A stretch of DNA of 64,000 nucleotides from Pseudacidovorax sp. NFM-22. Lineage in GTDB: Bacteria > Pseudomonadota > Gammaproteobacteria > Burkholderiales > Burkholderiaceae_C. Where the stretch lies: NCBI RefSeq assembly GCF_021401245.1, contig NZ_JACBFY010000002.1, forward strand, positions 310,001-374,000, given 5' to 3'. Below are positions 38,998-47,586 of this stretch, piece by piece. The number at the start of each line of letters is the position of its first letter. The stretch's first letter is position 1. The notes beneath the pieces are model-generated. The model was not told where the DNA came from. It was given only the letters and a program-made list of their open reading frames with translations, and did no database searches. Both the position numbers and the translations under genes were made by a program.

Positions 38998-39972
38998 ATG
39001 AAGAAGACCATCGCCCTGGCCGCCCTTGCCGCCCTCACCTTCGGCGCGCAGGCTGCCGACTTCCCCGATGGCAAGACCATCACCTTCGTCGTGCCCTTCG
39101 CGGCCGGCGGCCCGACCGACAAGGTGGCACGCGACCTGGCCGAGGCCATGCAGAAGGCCCTGGGCGCCACCATCGTGGTGGACAACACCGCCGGCGCCGG
39201 CAGCACCATCGGCAATGCCAAGGTGGCCCGCGCCAAGAACGACGGCTACACCCTGCTGGTCACCCACGTCGGCATGGCCACCACCCCGGTGCTCTACCGC
39301 AAGCTCAGCTACAACTACGAGACCGACTTCGAGTACCTGGGCATGATCAACGATGTGCCCATGACGCTGATCGGCAAGCCGCAGCTCGAAGCCAACAATT
39401 TCAAGGAACTACAGACCTGGATCGCCGCCCACAAGGGCAAGGTCAACCTGGGCAACGCCGGCATCGGCTCGGCCTCGCACCTGTGCGGCCTGCTGTTCCA
39501 GAGCGCACTCAAGGCCGAGATGACCACCGTGCCCTACAAGGGCACCGCACCGGCCATCGCCGACCTGATGGGCGGGCAGATCGACCTGCTGTGCGACCAG
39601 ACCACCAACACCACCGGTCAGATCGAGGCCAAGAAGGTCAAGGCCTATGGCGTGACCACGCTCAAGCGGGTGAACACGCCGGCGCTCAAGGACATCCCGA
39701 CGCTGGACGAGCAGGGCCTGAAGAACTTCCAGGTGACGATCTGGCACGGCCTGTACGCGCCCAAGGGCACGCCGGCGCCGGTGCTCAAGAAGCTCAACGA
39801 CGCGCTCAAGACCGCGCTGAAGGACCCGGACTTCATCCGTCGCGAGGAAGCCCTGGGCGCCGTGGTGGTGAGCGACAAGCGCAGCGACCCGGCCGAACAC
39901 AAGAAGTTCGTGCAGTCCGAAGTCGCCCGCTTCGGTCCCGTGATCAAGGAAGCCGGCGTCTACGCCGACTGA
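38998..39972 (+). CDS. Bug-family tripartite tricarboxylate transporter substrate-binding protein
   Basis: 324 residues from ATG 38998, with CGGAG upstream. A signal peptide of about 20 residues (LAALAALTFGAQA, cleavage before ADF) exports it to the periplasm. The Bug/TctC signature is clear: ITFVVPFAAGGPTDKVARDLAE (about 30), VVDNTAGAGSTIGNAKVARA (about 60), GYTLLVTHVG and VPYKGTAPAIADLMGGQIDLLCDQ (about 180). The family binds carboxylates or related small molecules for TctAB permeases, but no tctA/tctB lies nearby, as is common in Burkholderiales. Ligand unknown. A strong terminator follows at 39998. Confidence 0.94.
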   Translation: MKKTIALAALAALTFGAQAADFPDGKTITFVVPFAAGGPTDKVARDLAEAMQKALGATIVVDNTAGAGSTIGNAKVARAKNDGYTLLVTHVGMATTPVLYRKLSYNYETDFEYLGMINDVPMTLIGKPQLEANNFKELQTWIAAHKGKVNLGNAGIGSASHLCGLLFQSALKAEMTTVPYKGTAPAIADLMGGQIDLLCDQTTNTTGQIEAKKVKAYGVTTLKRVNTPALKDIPTLDEQGLKNFQVTIWHGLYAPKGTPAPVLKKLNDALKTALKDPDFIRREEALGAVVVSDKRSDPAEHKKFVQSEVARFGPVIKEAGVYAD

Positions 39973-39997
39973 TCCCAAACCGCCCGCACCAACGACG

Positions 39998-40025
39998 AGG
40001 CCCGCCAGTGATGGCGGGCCTTTTT
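39998..40025 (+). terminator. Intrinsic terminator after the first Bug gene
   Basis: A 10-bp perfect stem (AGGCCCGCCA at 39998 with TGGCGGGCCT at 40012) with a GTGA loop and a T run follow the stop by 25 nt. Confidence 0.88.
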
Positions 40026-40073
40026 CGTTCAAGACACGCCTCCTCTTGGGGAGGCGCGCAGCCTGGGGGAGGC

Positions 40074-42155
40074 TTACTTCGGCCGGATGGCGTCAGCGGT
40101 GCCCTGGATGAAGGCCTTGATCGCCTCCACGTCCTCCATGCTCAGCTTGCCCGTGAAGTCCGGCATGCCGCGCGACATGGCCGGCCCCTTGAAGACGAAC
40201 TTGTCCAGGTTCTCGATGTAGGGCGCCCCCAGGTAGCCCAGGTTGGGGATGTTGCCGCCCCGGTCCACGCCCGGCACGCCGTGGCAGAAGACGCAGTTGC
40301 TCACGTACAGCCCCGTGCCGGCCTGCACCTTGGCGGGGTCGTACTTCACGCCCTGCAGCAGCTTGTCCATGCGGTACTGCACGAACTCGGGCATCTTGGC
40401 CGTGCCGCCCACCGCGAAGGTGTAGACGGTGCCGGGGCCCTGGCGCTCGCTGGCGCGCTGCGCCAGGCCGTACACGCCGCCCCAGCCCACGGCCACCGAC
40501 ACGTACTGCTTGCCATCGACCATGTAGGTGGACGGGGCCGCCACCACGCCAGTGCCGGTGGGCGTCTCCCAGAGCTTCTTGCCGTCGCGGGCGTCGTAGG
40601 CCACCAGGCGCCCGTCGGCCGTGCCCTGGAAGACCAGGTTGCCGGCCGTGGTCAGCGTGCCGCCGTTCCAGGGCGAGACATGCTCCACGCCCCAGGCCTC
40701 CTTCTGCTTGACCGGGTCCCAGGCCACCAGCCGGCCCATGGGCTTGCTCTTGGGCGGTTCGGCATTGGCGAACTTGGCGAGGTTCCAGCCCAGGTCGGAG
40801 TGCGGGCGCAGCGGCGCGTTCTCGTTGAACTTCCAGTCCTTGTCGTCCATCAGCGTGATCGGCACATGCTGCGCCGGCAGGTAGACCAGCCCCGTCTTGG
40901 GGTTGAAGGACATCGGATGCCAGTTGTGCGCCCCGAAAGGACCCGGGATCGAGTCGTTGGGCTTGCTGCCATCGCGGGCAGCAGCGACCTCGATCGGCCG
41001 GCCGTTCTTGTCGTAGCCGGTGGCCCAGTTCACCTCGACGAAGTTCTTGGCCGAGATGAACTTCCCGTTGGTGCGGTCGATGACGAAGAAGAAGCCGTTC
41101 TTGGGCGCATGCAGGATCACCTTGCGCGGCTTGCCGTCCAGCTTGATGTCGGCCAGGATCATCGGCTGGGTGGAGGTGTAGTCCCAGTTGTCGCCGGGCG
41201 TTTCCTGGTAGTGCCACTTGTACTTGCCGGTGTCCGGGTCCAGCGCCACGATGGACGCCAGGTACAGGTTGTCGCCGCCAGCCGGACTGCGCTTGCTGCG
41301 CGCCCACGGCGAGCCGTTGCCGGTGCCGATGTACATGGTGTTGAGCTCGGGATCGAAGGCCATGGTGTCCCACACCGTGCCGCCGCCGCCGCTTTCCCAC
41401 CACTTGCCGGCCGGGTCCCAGGTCTTGGCGGCCCGGGCCTGGGCCTCGTCCTCGAAGGGCTTGGACGGGTCGCCCGGCACCGTGAACCAGCGCCACTTCT
41501 GGTCACCGGTCTCGGCGTCGTAGGCGGTGATGTAGCCGCGCACGCCGTACTCGGCGCCCCCGTTGCCGATGATGACCTTGCCCTTGAACACCCGCGGCGC
41601 GCCGGTGATGGTGTAGCTGCGGGCATGGTCGATGAGCGTGTCCTTCTCCCACAGCTTGTTGCCGGAGGCGGCATCGAGCGCGATCAGCCGGCCGTCGAAG
41701 GCGCCGACATAGACCTTGCCCTTCCACAGCGCCACGCCGCGGTTGACCACGTCGCAGCAGCCGCGGTAGCCCTTGGCGCGGTCGACCTGCGGGTCGAAGC
41801 TCCACAGCCGCTGGCCGGTGCGCACGTCGATGGCATGCACCACGCTCCAGGAGGCCGTCACGTACATCACGCCATCGACCACCAGCGGCGTGGCCTCGAC
41901 GCCGCGCGTGGATTCGAGGTTGTACGACCACACCAGCCCCAGCTGGCCGACGTTGCCGGTGTCGAGCTGGTCGAGCCGGCTGTAGCGGGTCTCCGCATAG
42001 TCCAGGCCGACGCTGGGCCATTCGGGCGTCTTCTGGGCATTGGCCCGGATGAAGTTGCCGTCGACCTTGGCGGCCGGGGCCGCCTTGGGTGCAGGGGCCT
42101 GGGCCTGGGCCAGGCAGGCCCAGGCGGCCAGCGCCGCGAGCGCAAGAAGCCTCAT
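40074..42155 (-). CDS. qheDH: Quinohemoprotein ethanol dehydrogenase (PQQ and haem c)
   Basis: 693 residues. A signal peptide of about 19 residues (ending AQA) sends it to the periplasm. An eight-bladed propeller (about 40-590) carries tryptophan-docking repeats, the vicinal disulfide GCCDVV (about 134) next to PQQ, and the catalytic Asp in PGDNWDYTSTQP. Two residues after that Asp is Thr rather than Asp, so a calcium-dependent rather than lanthanide-dependent enzyme is expected. A cytochrome c domain (about 600-693) has CVFCHG and the Met ligand region RGMPDFTG. It resembles, from memory, the Comamonas testosteroni enzyme. It oxidises alcohols to aldehydes and passes electrons via haem c. 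AAGGAG precedes the ATG; it is divergent from the Fis-type regulator. Confidence 0.95.
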   Translation of the reverse strand: MRLLALAALAAWACLAQAQAPAPKAAPAAKVDGNFIRANAQKTPEWPSVGLDYAETRYSRLDQLDTGNVGQLGLVWSYNLESTRGVEATPLVVDGVMYVTASWSVVHAIDVRTGQRLWSFDPQVDRAKGYRGCCDVVNRGVALWKGKVYVGAFDGRLIALDAASGNKLWEKDTLIDHARSYTITGAPRVFKGKVIIGNGGAEYGVRGYITAYDAETGDQKWRWFTVPGDPSKPFEDEAQARAAKTWDPAGKWWESGGGGTVWDTMAFDPELNTMYIGTGNGSPWARSKRSPAGGDNLYLASIVALDPDTGKYKWHYQETPGDNWDYTSTQPMILADIKLDGKPRKVILHAPKNGFFFVIDRTNGKFISAKNFVEVNWATGYDKNGRPIEVAAARDGSKPNDSIPGPFGAHNWHPMSFNPKTGLVYLPAQHVPITLMDDKDWKFNENAPLRPHSDLGWNLAKFANAEPPKSKPMGRLVAWDPVKQKEAWGVEHVSPWNGGTLTTAGNLVFQGTADGRLVAYDARDGKKLWETPTGTGVVAAPSTYMVDGKQYVSVAVGWGGVYGLAQRASERQGPGTVYTFAVGGTAKMPEFVQYRMDKLLQGVKYDPAKVQAGTGLYVSNCVFCHGVPGVDRGGNIPNLGYLGAPYIENLDKFVFKGPAMSRGMPDFTGKLSMEDVEAIKAFIQGTADAIRPK

Positions 42156-42231
42156 CGTGTGTCTCCTTCTCGGTTCTTGGTTGAAGCCAACGCGCCAGAG
42201 GATGCCGCCGCGCGGGGGGCGCTTTCACCCT

Positions 42232-42243
42232 CGGGAATTCCCG
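42232..42243. promoter_or_regulatory. Palindrome CGGGAATTCCCG
   Basis: A perfect 12-bp palindrome in the 144-bp gap between qheDH and the regulator gene. A second inverted repeat lies 11 bp away. Possible regulator binding site. Confidence 0.35.
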
Positions 42244-42253
42244 GGTGCGGGCC

Positions 42254-42270
42254 TGTTCCATTGCGGAACA
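42254..42270. promoter_or_regulatory. Inverted repeat TGTTCC-N5-GGAACA, candidate Fis-type activator site
   Basis: A perfect 6-5-6 repeat about 84 nt upstream of qheDH and 29 nt upstream of the regulator's TTG start. The size suits a homodimeric Fis-type HTH, so it may serve both autoregulation and qheDH control. Confidence 0.45.
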
Positions 42271-42299
42271 CAGTCGGCCGCAGCCGAAGGAGGTTCCGC

Positions 42300-43502
42300 T
42301 TGCCGACTGCCCCCACCACCGGCGCGCACACGCTGCGCCAGTTGTTCGCCACCACGCCCGAGGAGCGGACTGCGCAGGCGCGCACGCGCTTCTTCGACGA
42401 AGGCGACCGGCCGTCCGGCCTCGTGGGCGAGGAGGTGCTGCAGTCGTGGATGCGCTGCCGCCGCCGGCACGAGGACCCGGGCCGCACCATCGCCTTCGAC
42501 CCCGTCACCCCCAGCCGGCTGCATGGGGCGCTGTCGCGCAACCGCGCCCTGCTCGACGCCGCGGGCGCCGAGATCGCCGCGATGGAAGGCGCCCTGTCGG
42601 GCACGGACTGCCGCGTCATCCTCACCGACCGCGAGGGCGTGCTGCTGCATGTCACGCACCATCCCATGGCGCCGCAGCAGCCCGTGCTGGGCCGCACGGC
42701 GCGGCTGGGCGTGAACCTGGCCGAATCGGTGGTGGGCACCACGGCGCCGGGCATCGTGCTGTGCACCGGGCAGGCCAGCACGGTGGAAGGCGGCGAGCAC
42801 TACTTCGACACGCTCCACCAGGTGCATTGCGCCGCGGCCCCCATCCGCGGCGTCGACGGCCGCCTGGCTGGCGTGCTGGACCTGTCGGTGGAGTCGCGCC
42901 GCTTCGGCTTCGATGCGGGCTCGATGGTGGGCCTGTATGCCACCGTCATCGAGAACCGGCTGCTGGCGCGGCAGTCCGGCGAGCACCTGGTGCTGCGCTT
43001 CCAGGCCAGCCCGGCGCTGCTGGGCACGCCGCTGGAAGCCATGGCCGGCGTGACGCAGGATGGACGCGTGGCCTGGCTGAACACGGCGGCCTCGCGCCTG
43101 CTCGGGCCCTTGCCGCGCGATCCGCTGGCACGTTCGGCGGTGCGCTTCTTCGGCCGCGACCTGCACGGGCTGCTGCGGCTCGCCGGTGGCGAGGGCGCCA
43201 GGCCGCTGCGCCTGACCAGCGGGCTGGGCGTGTGGGTGCAGGTGCGGCTGCCCGCCAGCGACGGGCTGAATCTGCGCCATGGCGTGGCGCTCTCCGGATC
43301 GGCGCGCGCCTTGCCGCCAGCGCCCCAGCCCTCCGAGGCCGAGACCGACCCCGCGCCCGCCACGCTGCGCGGCCTGCAGCAGGACCTGATCGAACGCACG
43401 CTGCAGGAGAGCGGCGGCAACATCGCCCGCGCCGCGCGCCAGCTCGGGGTGTCGCGTGGCACGCTGTACCGCCGGCTGCGCCAGCGGCCCCAGCCCGGCT
43501 GA
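42300..43502 (+). CDS. AcoR-like GAF/Fis-HTH transcriptional regulator lacking the AAA+ domain
   Basis: 400 residues. The start is TTG 42300, with AAGGAGG 7 nt upstream; no nearby ATG or GTG has such a site. The N-terminus (LVGEEVLQSWMRCRR, about 43) and GAF domain (about 75-215: DCRVILTDREGVLLHVTHHP, LGVNLAESVVGTTAPGIVLC, FDTLHQVHCAAAPIRGVDG) match AcoR-type sensors, with a PAS-like stretch about 230-310. It then passes straight to an Fis HTH (about 360-398: LIERTLQESGGNIARAARQLGVSRGTLYRRL). The sigma54-interacting AAA+ ATPase, with its GAFTGA loop, is absent, so it cannot remodel sigma54 RNA polymerase itself. It is divergent from qheDH and upstream of the E1 alpha/beta genes. Confidence 0.85.
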   Translation: MPTAPTTGAHTLRQLFATTPEERTAQARTRFFDEGDRPSGLVGEEVLQSWMRCRRRHEDPGRTIAFDPVTPSRLHGALSRNRALLDAAGAEIAAMEGALSGTDCRVILTDREGVLLHVTHHPMAPQQPVLGRTARLGVNLAESVVGTTAPGIVLCTGQASTVEGGEHYFDTLHQVHCAAAPIRGVDGRLAGVLDLSVESRRFGFDAGSMVGLYATVIENRLLARQSGEHLVLRFQASPALLGTPLEAMAGVTQDGRVAWLNTAASRLLGPLPRDPLARSAVRFFGRDLHGLLRLAGGEGARPLRLTSGLGVWVQVRLPASDGLNLRHGVALSGSARALPPAPQPSEAETDPAPATLRGLQQDLIERTLQESGGNIARAARQLGVSRGTLYRRLRQRPQPG

Positions 43503-43649
43503 CGGGCGGCCCGGCGGGCAGGTTCATGCCCCCATGCGGGTCTCACCCAGGCTGTCGCCGCAGCGTCCCCGCCGCACGGGGCACGCGCGCTAGCATCCCC
43601 CGACCGGCCGCCCGAGCCGGATCCGCAGAAGCAAGAGGAGACAAGCCCC

Positions 43650-44690
43650 GTGACATCCACGACCAGCGGCCCCATGGCCCTGGCGCTGTATCGCACCATG
43701 CAGCGCATCCGTGCCTTCGAGAACGCGGCCGAGACGGCCAGCCAGGGCGGCGTGAGCGCCTATGGCCAGCAGGCCGGCGGCGCCGCCCGCGTGCGCGGGC
43801 CCCTGCACCTGTCTACCGGGCAGGAAGCCGTGCCCGCCGGCGTCTGCGCCCATCTGCGGCCCAGCGACTACCTCACCTCCACCCACCGCGGCCACGGCCA
43901 CACGCTGGCTAAGGGCGCCGACCTGGCGCGGATGATGGCCGAGCTCTTCGGCAAGGCCACCGGCTTCAACGGCGGCAAGGGCGGCTCGATGCACATCGCC
44001 GACTTCTCGGTGGGCATGCTGGGCGCCAACGGCGTGGTGGCGGCCGGCCTGCCCATCGCGGTGGGCGCGGCGCATGCGCAGAAGCTGCGCAGCCTGCGGC
44101 CCGACGGCAGCGCCAGCGACGACATCACCGTGTGCTTCTTCGGCGACGGCGCGATCAACCGGGGGCCTTTCCTCGAAGCGCTCAACTGGGCGCAGGTGTA
44201 CGGCCTGCCGGTGCTCTTCGTCTGCGAGGACAACCGCTGGAGCGCCACCACCGCCAGCGGGCCGATGACGGCCGGCGAGGGCGCCTCCGCCCGCGCATTG
44301 GCCCTGGGCATTCCCGCCACGCCGGTGGACGGCAACGACGTCTTCGCCGTGCACGAGGCCGCCGGCCGGCTGGTGGCCGAGGTGCGCGCCGGCCAGGGTC
44401 CGCGGCTGCTGCATGCCCTCACCTACCGCGTGAAGGGCCACGTGTCGGTGGACGTGGCCGCTTACCGCGATCCCGCCGAACTGGCCGCCGCGCTGGAAAC
44501 CGATCCCATCGCCCGTGCGCGCGCGCGCCTGCGGGCCGATGGCATCGAAGAGGCCGTGCTCATGCAGATCGAGCGCGAAGCCCTGGACGAGGTCCAGGCG
44601 GCCCTCGACGCCGCCGATGCCGCACCCTGGCCCGACGCCTCGGCCGCCTTCACCGATGTGCAGACCACGGGAGCCGGCCAATGGCGATGA
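43650..44690 (+). CDS. Thiamine-dependent dehydrogenase E1 alpha subunit (acetoin/2-oxoacid type)
   Basis: 346 residues from GTG 43650, preceded by GAGGAG. Landmarks are YRTMQRIRAFENAAETASQ at the N-terminus, FNGGKGGSMHIADFSVGMLGANGVVA (about 105) and the ThDP motif DITVCFFGDGAINRGPFLEALNWA...VCEDNRW (about 152-195). A phosphorylation-type loop carries VDGNDVFAVHEAAG and a late YRVKGHVSVD. The alpha/beta arrangement is that of AcoA/AcoB acetoin dehydrogenase and of branched-chain or pyruvate E1. Proximity to an AcoR-like regulator favours acetoin or a related diketone substrate, but this is inference. The stop overlaps the E1 beta start by 10 nt. Confidence 0.88.
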   Translation: MTSTTSGPMALALYRTMQRIRAFENAAETASQGGVSAYGQQAGGAARVRGPLHLSTGQEAVPAGVCAHLRPSDYLTSTHRGHGHTLAKGADLARMMAELFGKATGFNGGKGGSMHIADFSVGMLGANGVVAAGLPIAVGAAHAQKLRSLRPDGSASDDITVCFFGDGAINRGPFLEALNWAQVYGLPVLFVCEDNRWSATTASGPMTAGEGASARALALGIPATPVDGNDVFAVHEAAGRLVAEVRAGQGPRLLHALTYRVKGHVSVDVAAYRDPAELAAALETDPIARARARLRADGIEEAVLMQIEREALDEVQAALDAADAAPWPDASAAFTDVQTTGAGQWR

Positions 44691-45673
44691 CGACGGACGA
44701 TTCGACGGTGCACGCGGTACACGACTGGAGCTACGCCCAGGCCGCCGCGCAGGCACTGGGCCAGGCGATGGCCGAGGACGCACGCGTGGTGGTGCTCGGC
44801 GAGGACGTGGGCCGGGGCGGCATCTTCGGACAGTACCAGAGCCTGCAGCAGCGCTTCGGCCCGCAGCGCGTGATCGACACACCGATCAGCGAGGCGGCCA
44901 TCATGGGCGCTGGCGTCGGCATGGCGCTGGCGGGTTTGAAGCCGGTGGTCGAGATGCGGGTGGTCGACTTCGCGCTCTGCGGCATGGACGAGTTGGTCAA
45001 CCAGGCGGCCAAGAACCGCTTCATGTTCGGCGGCCAGGGCCGCGTGCCGCTGGTGGCGCGCATGCCCGGCGGTATCTGGGATGCCTCGGCTGCGCAGCAT
45101 TCGCAGTCGCTGGAAGCCTGGTTCGCGCATCTGCCGGGCGTGGTGGTGGTCAGCCCCTCCACGCCGCAGGACAACCATGCCCTGCTGCGCGCGGCCCTGG
45201 ATTGCGGCGACCCGGTGGTCTACATCGAGCACAAGACGCTGTGGGGCCAGCGCGGCACCGTCGATCCGCAATTGGCCGTTCCGCTGGGGCGCGCGGCGCA
45301 CCGGCGCCATGGGGATGCCCTCACGATGGTGAGCTGGAGCCGACAGGTCCAGGTGTGCGAAGCGGCCTGCGCGCGACTGGCAGCCGCCGGCATCGCCGTC
45401 GACCTGATCGACCTGCGCACGCTCTGGCCGTGGGACCGGGAGACGGTGCTGGACAGCTGCGGCCGCACCGGCCGGCTGCTGGTCGTGCACGAGGCGGTGC
45501 AGGCCGCCGGCTTCGGCGCGGAAATCGCGGCCACGGCGGCCGAGGCGACGGGCTGCCGCATCGCGCGCCTCGGGGCACCGCGCATTCCGGTGGGCTATGC
45601 GCCGGTGCTGGAGGCACAGTCCCGGGTAGGGGTGGAGGCGATCGAGGCGGCGGCGCTTCGGCTGGTAGGCTGA
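44681..45673 (+). CDS. Thiamine-dependent dehydrogenase E1 beta subunit (acetoin/2-oxoacid type)
   Basis: 330 residues from ATG 44681, which lies inside the last codons of the alpha gene. Typical E1 beta elements are VVVLGEDVGRGGIFGQYQSL (about 38), VIDTPISEAAIMGAGVGMAL (about 65, with the ThDP-facing Glu), MPGGIWDASAAQHSQSLEAW (about 130) and the C-terminal transketolase-C domain (VDLIDLRTLWPWDRETVLDS, about 245). It should form a heterotetramer with the alpha subunit. No E2 acyltransferase or E3 dihydrolipoamide dehydrogenase gene follows; the next gene is an unrelated lipoprotein on the other strand. Confidence 0.9.
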   Translation: MAMTTDDSTVHAVHDWSYAQAAAQALGQAMAEDARVVVLGEDVGRGGIFGQYQSLQQRFGPQRVIDTPISEAAIMGAGVGMALAGLKPVVEMRVVDFALCGMDELVNQAAKNRFMFGGQGRVPLVARMPGGIWDASAAQHSQSLEAWFAHLPGVVVVSPSTPQDNHALLRAALDCGDPVVYIEHKTLWGQRGTVDPQLAVPLGRAAHRRHGDALTMVSWSRQVQVCEAACARLAAAGIAVDLIDLRTLWPWDRETVLDSCGRTGRLLVVHEAVQAAGFGAEIAATAAEATGCRIARLGAPRIPVGYAPVLEAQSRVGVEAIEAAALRLVG

Positions 45674-45791
45674 ATCGATGGCGGCATGCCGGCTCGCCGC
45701 AGCGCGAGCGGGCGGGCTGTGGGGCTGCAGGGCCAATGCGCGCCGCGCCCGGACGCGACGAACCGCCGCCCCATTCGCCGCTCCCTCGCGC

Positions 45792-46229
45792 TCAGGCGTC
45801 GGCCTGCGCCATGCACAGATGCTGCAACTGCTGGAGATGCGAACGGAAGGCGACCGCCGCCACCCAGTCCCTGACCTCGAAGGCCGTGCGGGGGGGCTGG
45901 CCCGCCTGCTCGGCCACCAGCACGAGATAGCGCCCGGTGTCGGGGTCGGTGTCGAAACGCACCGAGATCGCCGGCAGCGCCAATGAGGCGGGTTCCGCCG
46001 CGCCCTGCCATTGCAGCCGGCAGTCGGCACTCATCGCCACGCGCATCGGAGAGCCGCCGCCCTCCCCCAGGCGCCGGTTGAGGGCCTGCACATGTTCGGC
46101 AGGGCCCATGGCGTCGAGGGCCATCACGTCCTCGGTCGGATAACCGTCCATGCACCCTGCCGCCAACAGACAAAAAGCGGCGGCCGGCAGGCAGGCGGCG
46201 GCTGCGCGAAGGCGGGAGGCAACGGTCAT
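45792..46229 (-). CDS. Small lipoprotein of unknown function
   Basis: 145 residues from ATG 46229. The signal peptide (RLRAAAACLPAAAFCLLAAGC) ends in the lipobox LAAGC at about residue 26, giving a lipid-anchored protein with a mature part of about 120 residues. No membrane segment or known motif follows. The body reads as a small mixed alpha/beta domain, with CRLQWQG, ISVRFDTDPDTGRYLVLVAE and a helical C-terminus (AFRSHLQQLQHLC). The gene is convergent with E1 beta and divergent from the second Bug gene. I do not recognise the family. Confidence 0.75.
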   Translation of the reverse strand: MTVASRLRAAAACLPAAAFCLLAAGCMDGYPTEDVMALDAMGPAEHVQALNRRLGEGGGSPMRVAMSADCRLQWQGAAEPASLALPAISVRFDTDPDTGRYLVLVAEQAGQPPRTAFEVRDWVAAVAFRSHLQQLQHLCMAQADA

Positions 46230-46501
46230 CGAGCGGGAGGTCGGATGCGGTTTCGCGGCAGCCTGGGGACGGCCGGAAAGGGGGTGCGGGCGAAAGGGCG
46301 AGATTGTGCCGACTCCCCGCAAGCCCCCGCGTATTCACGGCGCACGCGAGAGGGGTTTTCACCCATCGAGGCGGGGTCTCGCCCGGGTAAAACCAGGCCT
46401 TGGCCTTTTTTTCCCGGATGGCACCTTCGCACGAAGGCGCGCCGCCACGGCCCTTCACGCAGGCGGCGCCCCGGGCTTTCCCCCCTCAGGAGACTTCCCT
46501 C

Positions 46502-47512
46502 ATGCATTCCATCCCGCGTCGCCGCCTCGTGGCCGTGGCCTCCCTCGCTGCAGCGCTGCTTGGCGCCGGCGGCATCGCCCAGGCGCAGGACACGTGGCCC
46601 ACCAAGACGGTGCGCATCGTCGTGCCCTTTGCACCCGGCGGCACCACGGACATCCTGGCCCGCGCCGTCGCCCCGGAACTCTCCAAGGCCTTCGGCCAGC
46701 AGTTCATCGTGGACAACCGCGCCGGGGCCGGCGGCAACGTCGGCGCCGAGATCGTGGCGCGCTCCGCACCCGATGGCTACACGCTGCTGATGGGCACCGT
46801 GGGTACGCACGGCATCAACCGTGCGCTGTATCCCAAGCTGCCCTATGACCCGATCAAGGACTTCGTGCCCATCACGCTGGTGGCCTCGGTGCCCAATGTG
46901 ATGGAGATGAACGCCGACAAGGCCAGGCAGTACGGCATCCAGAACGTGCAGGACTTCATCCGTTATGCGCGCTCGCACCCGGGCCAGCTCAACATGGCCT
47001 CGAGCGGCAGCGGCACCTCCATCCACCTCGCAGGCGAGCTGTTCAAGAGCATGACCGGCACCTTCATGACGCACATCCCGTACAAGGGCTCCGGGCCCGC
47101 GCTGCTCGACATGGTGGCCGGCAATGCCGACGTGATGTTCGACAACCTGCCTTCTTCCATGCAGCAGATCAAGGCCGGCAAGCTCAAGGCGCTGGCCGTG
47201 ACCAGCAGCCAGCGCTCGGCCGCCCTGCCCGATGTGCCGACGGTGGAGGAGGCAGGCGGACCCTCCCTCAAGGGCTACGAGGCCAGCTCCTGGTTCGGCC
47301 TGCTGGCGCCGGCCGGCACCTCGCCTGAGATCGTTCAGCGCATCCAGCAGGAAGTGGCCAAGTCGCTGGCCACGGCCGCTGTCAAGGAGAAGATGCTGGC
47401 GCAGGGCGCGATCCCGGGAGGCAATACCCCGGCGGCCTTCGCGCAGCACATCGAGCGCGAACATGTGAAGTGGGCGCAGGTGGTGAAGGCCTCGGGTGCC
47501 AAGGTCGACTGA
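46502..47512 (+). CDS. Bug-family tripartite tricarboxylate transporter substrate-binding protein
   Basis: 336 residues from ATG 46502 with AGGAG upstream. A signal peptide of about 28 residues ([23 protein letters not shown]) directs it to the periplasm. Family motifs are [82 protein letters not shown] and the late [16 protein letters not shown]. It differs clearly from the other Bug protein at 38998, so the ligands are probably different. No tctAB permease gene is adjacent. The 272-bp gap before it holds no convincing gene. Confidence 0.94.
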   Translation: MHSIPRRRLVAVASLAAALLGAGGIAQAQDTWPTKTVRIVVPFAPGGTTDILARAVAPELSKAFGQQFIVDNRAGAGGNVGAEIVARSAPDGYTLLMGTVGTHGINRALYPKLPYDPIKDFVPITLVASVPNVMEMNADKARQYGIQNVQDFIRYARSHPGQLNMASSGSGTSIHLAGELFKSMTGTFMTHIPYKGSGPALLDMVAGNADVMFDNLPSSMQQIKAGKLKALAVTSSQRSAALPDVPTVEEAGGPSLKGYEASSWFGLLAPAGTSPEIVQRIQQEVAKSLATAAVKEKMLAQGAIPGGNTPAAFAQHIEREHVKWAQVVKASGAKVD

Positions 47513-47524
47513 CCGTGCCGCCAT

Positions 47525-47555
47525 GAAAAAAGGCCGCATGCGATGCATGCGGCCT
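47525..47555. terminator. Intrinsic terminator between the second Bug gene and the DUF1840 gene
   Basis: An 11-bp perfect stem (47531-47541 with 47545-47555) with a 3-nt loop. Six A residues flank it on the left, giving a T run on the minus strand, so it fits best as terminator of the minus-strand DUF1840 gene and may also act on the plus strand. Confidence 0.8.
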
Positions 47556-47586
47556 CATTTCTTGTAGGTGAGGGATCGAACGGCGC

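Noticed and set aside
39483-43502. Very long open frame (1339 codons) on the plus strand across the Bug, qheDH and regulator genes
   Set aside because: Only its last 400 codons are real (the regulator from TTG 42300). The rest is antisense to qheDH, with low-complexity Arg/Ala/Gly/His composition typical of GC-rich shadow frames.
46394-46413. Short AGGCC/GGCCT repeat followed by T7 upstream of the second Bug gene, as a terminator
   Set aside because: The stem is only 5 bp and it lies in the leader of the gene; insufficient support.
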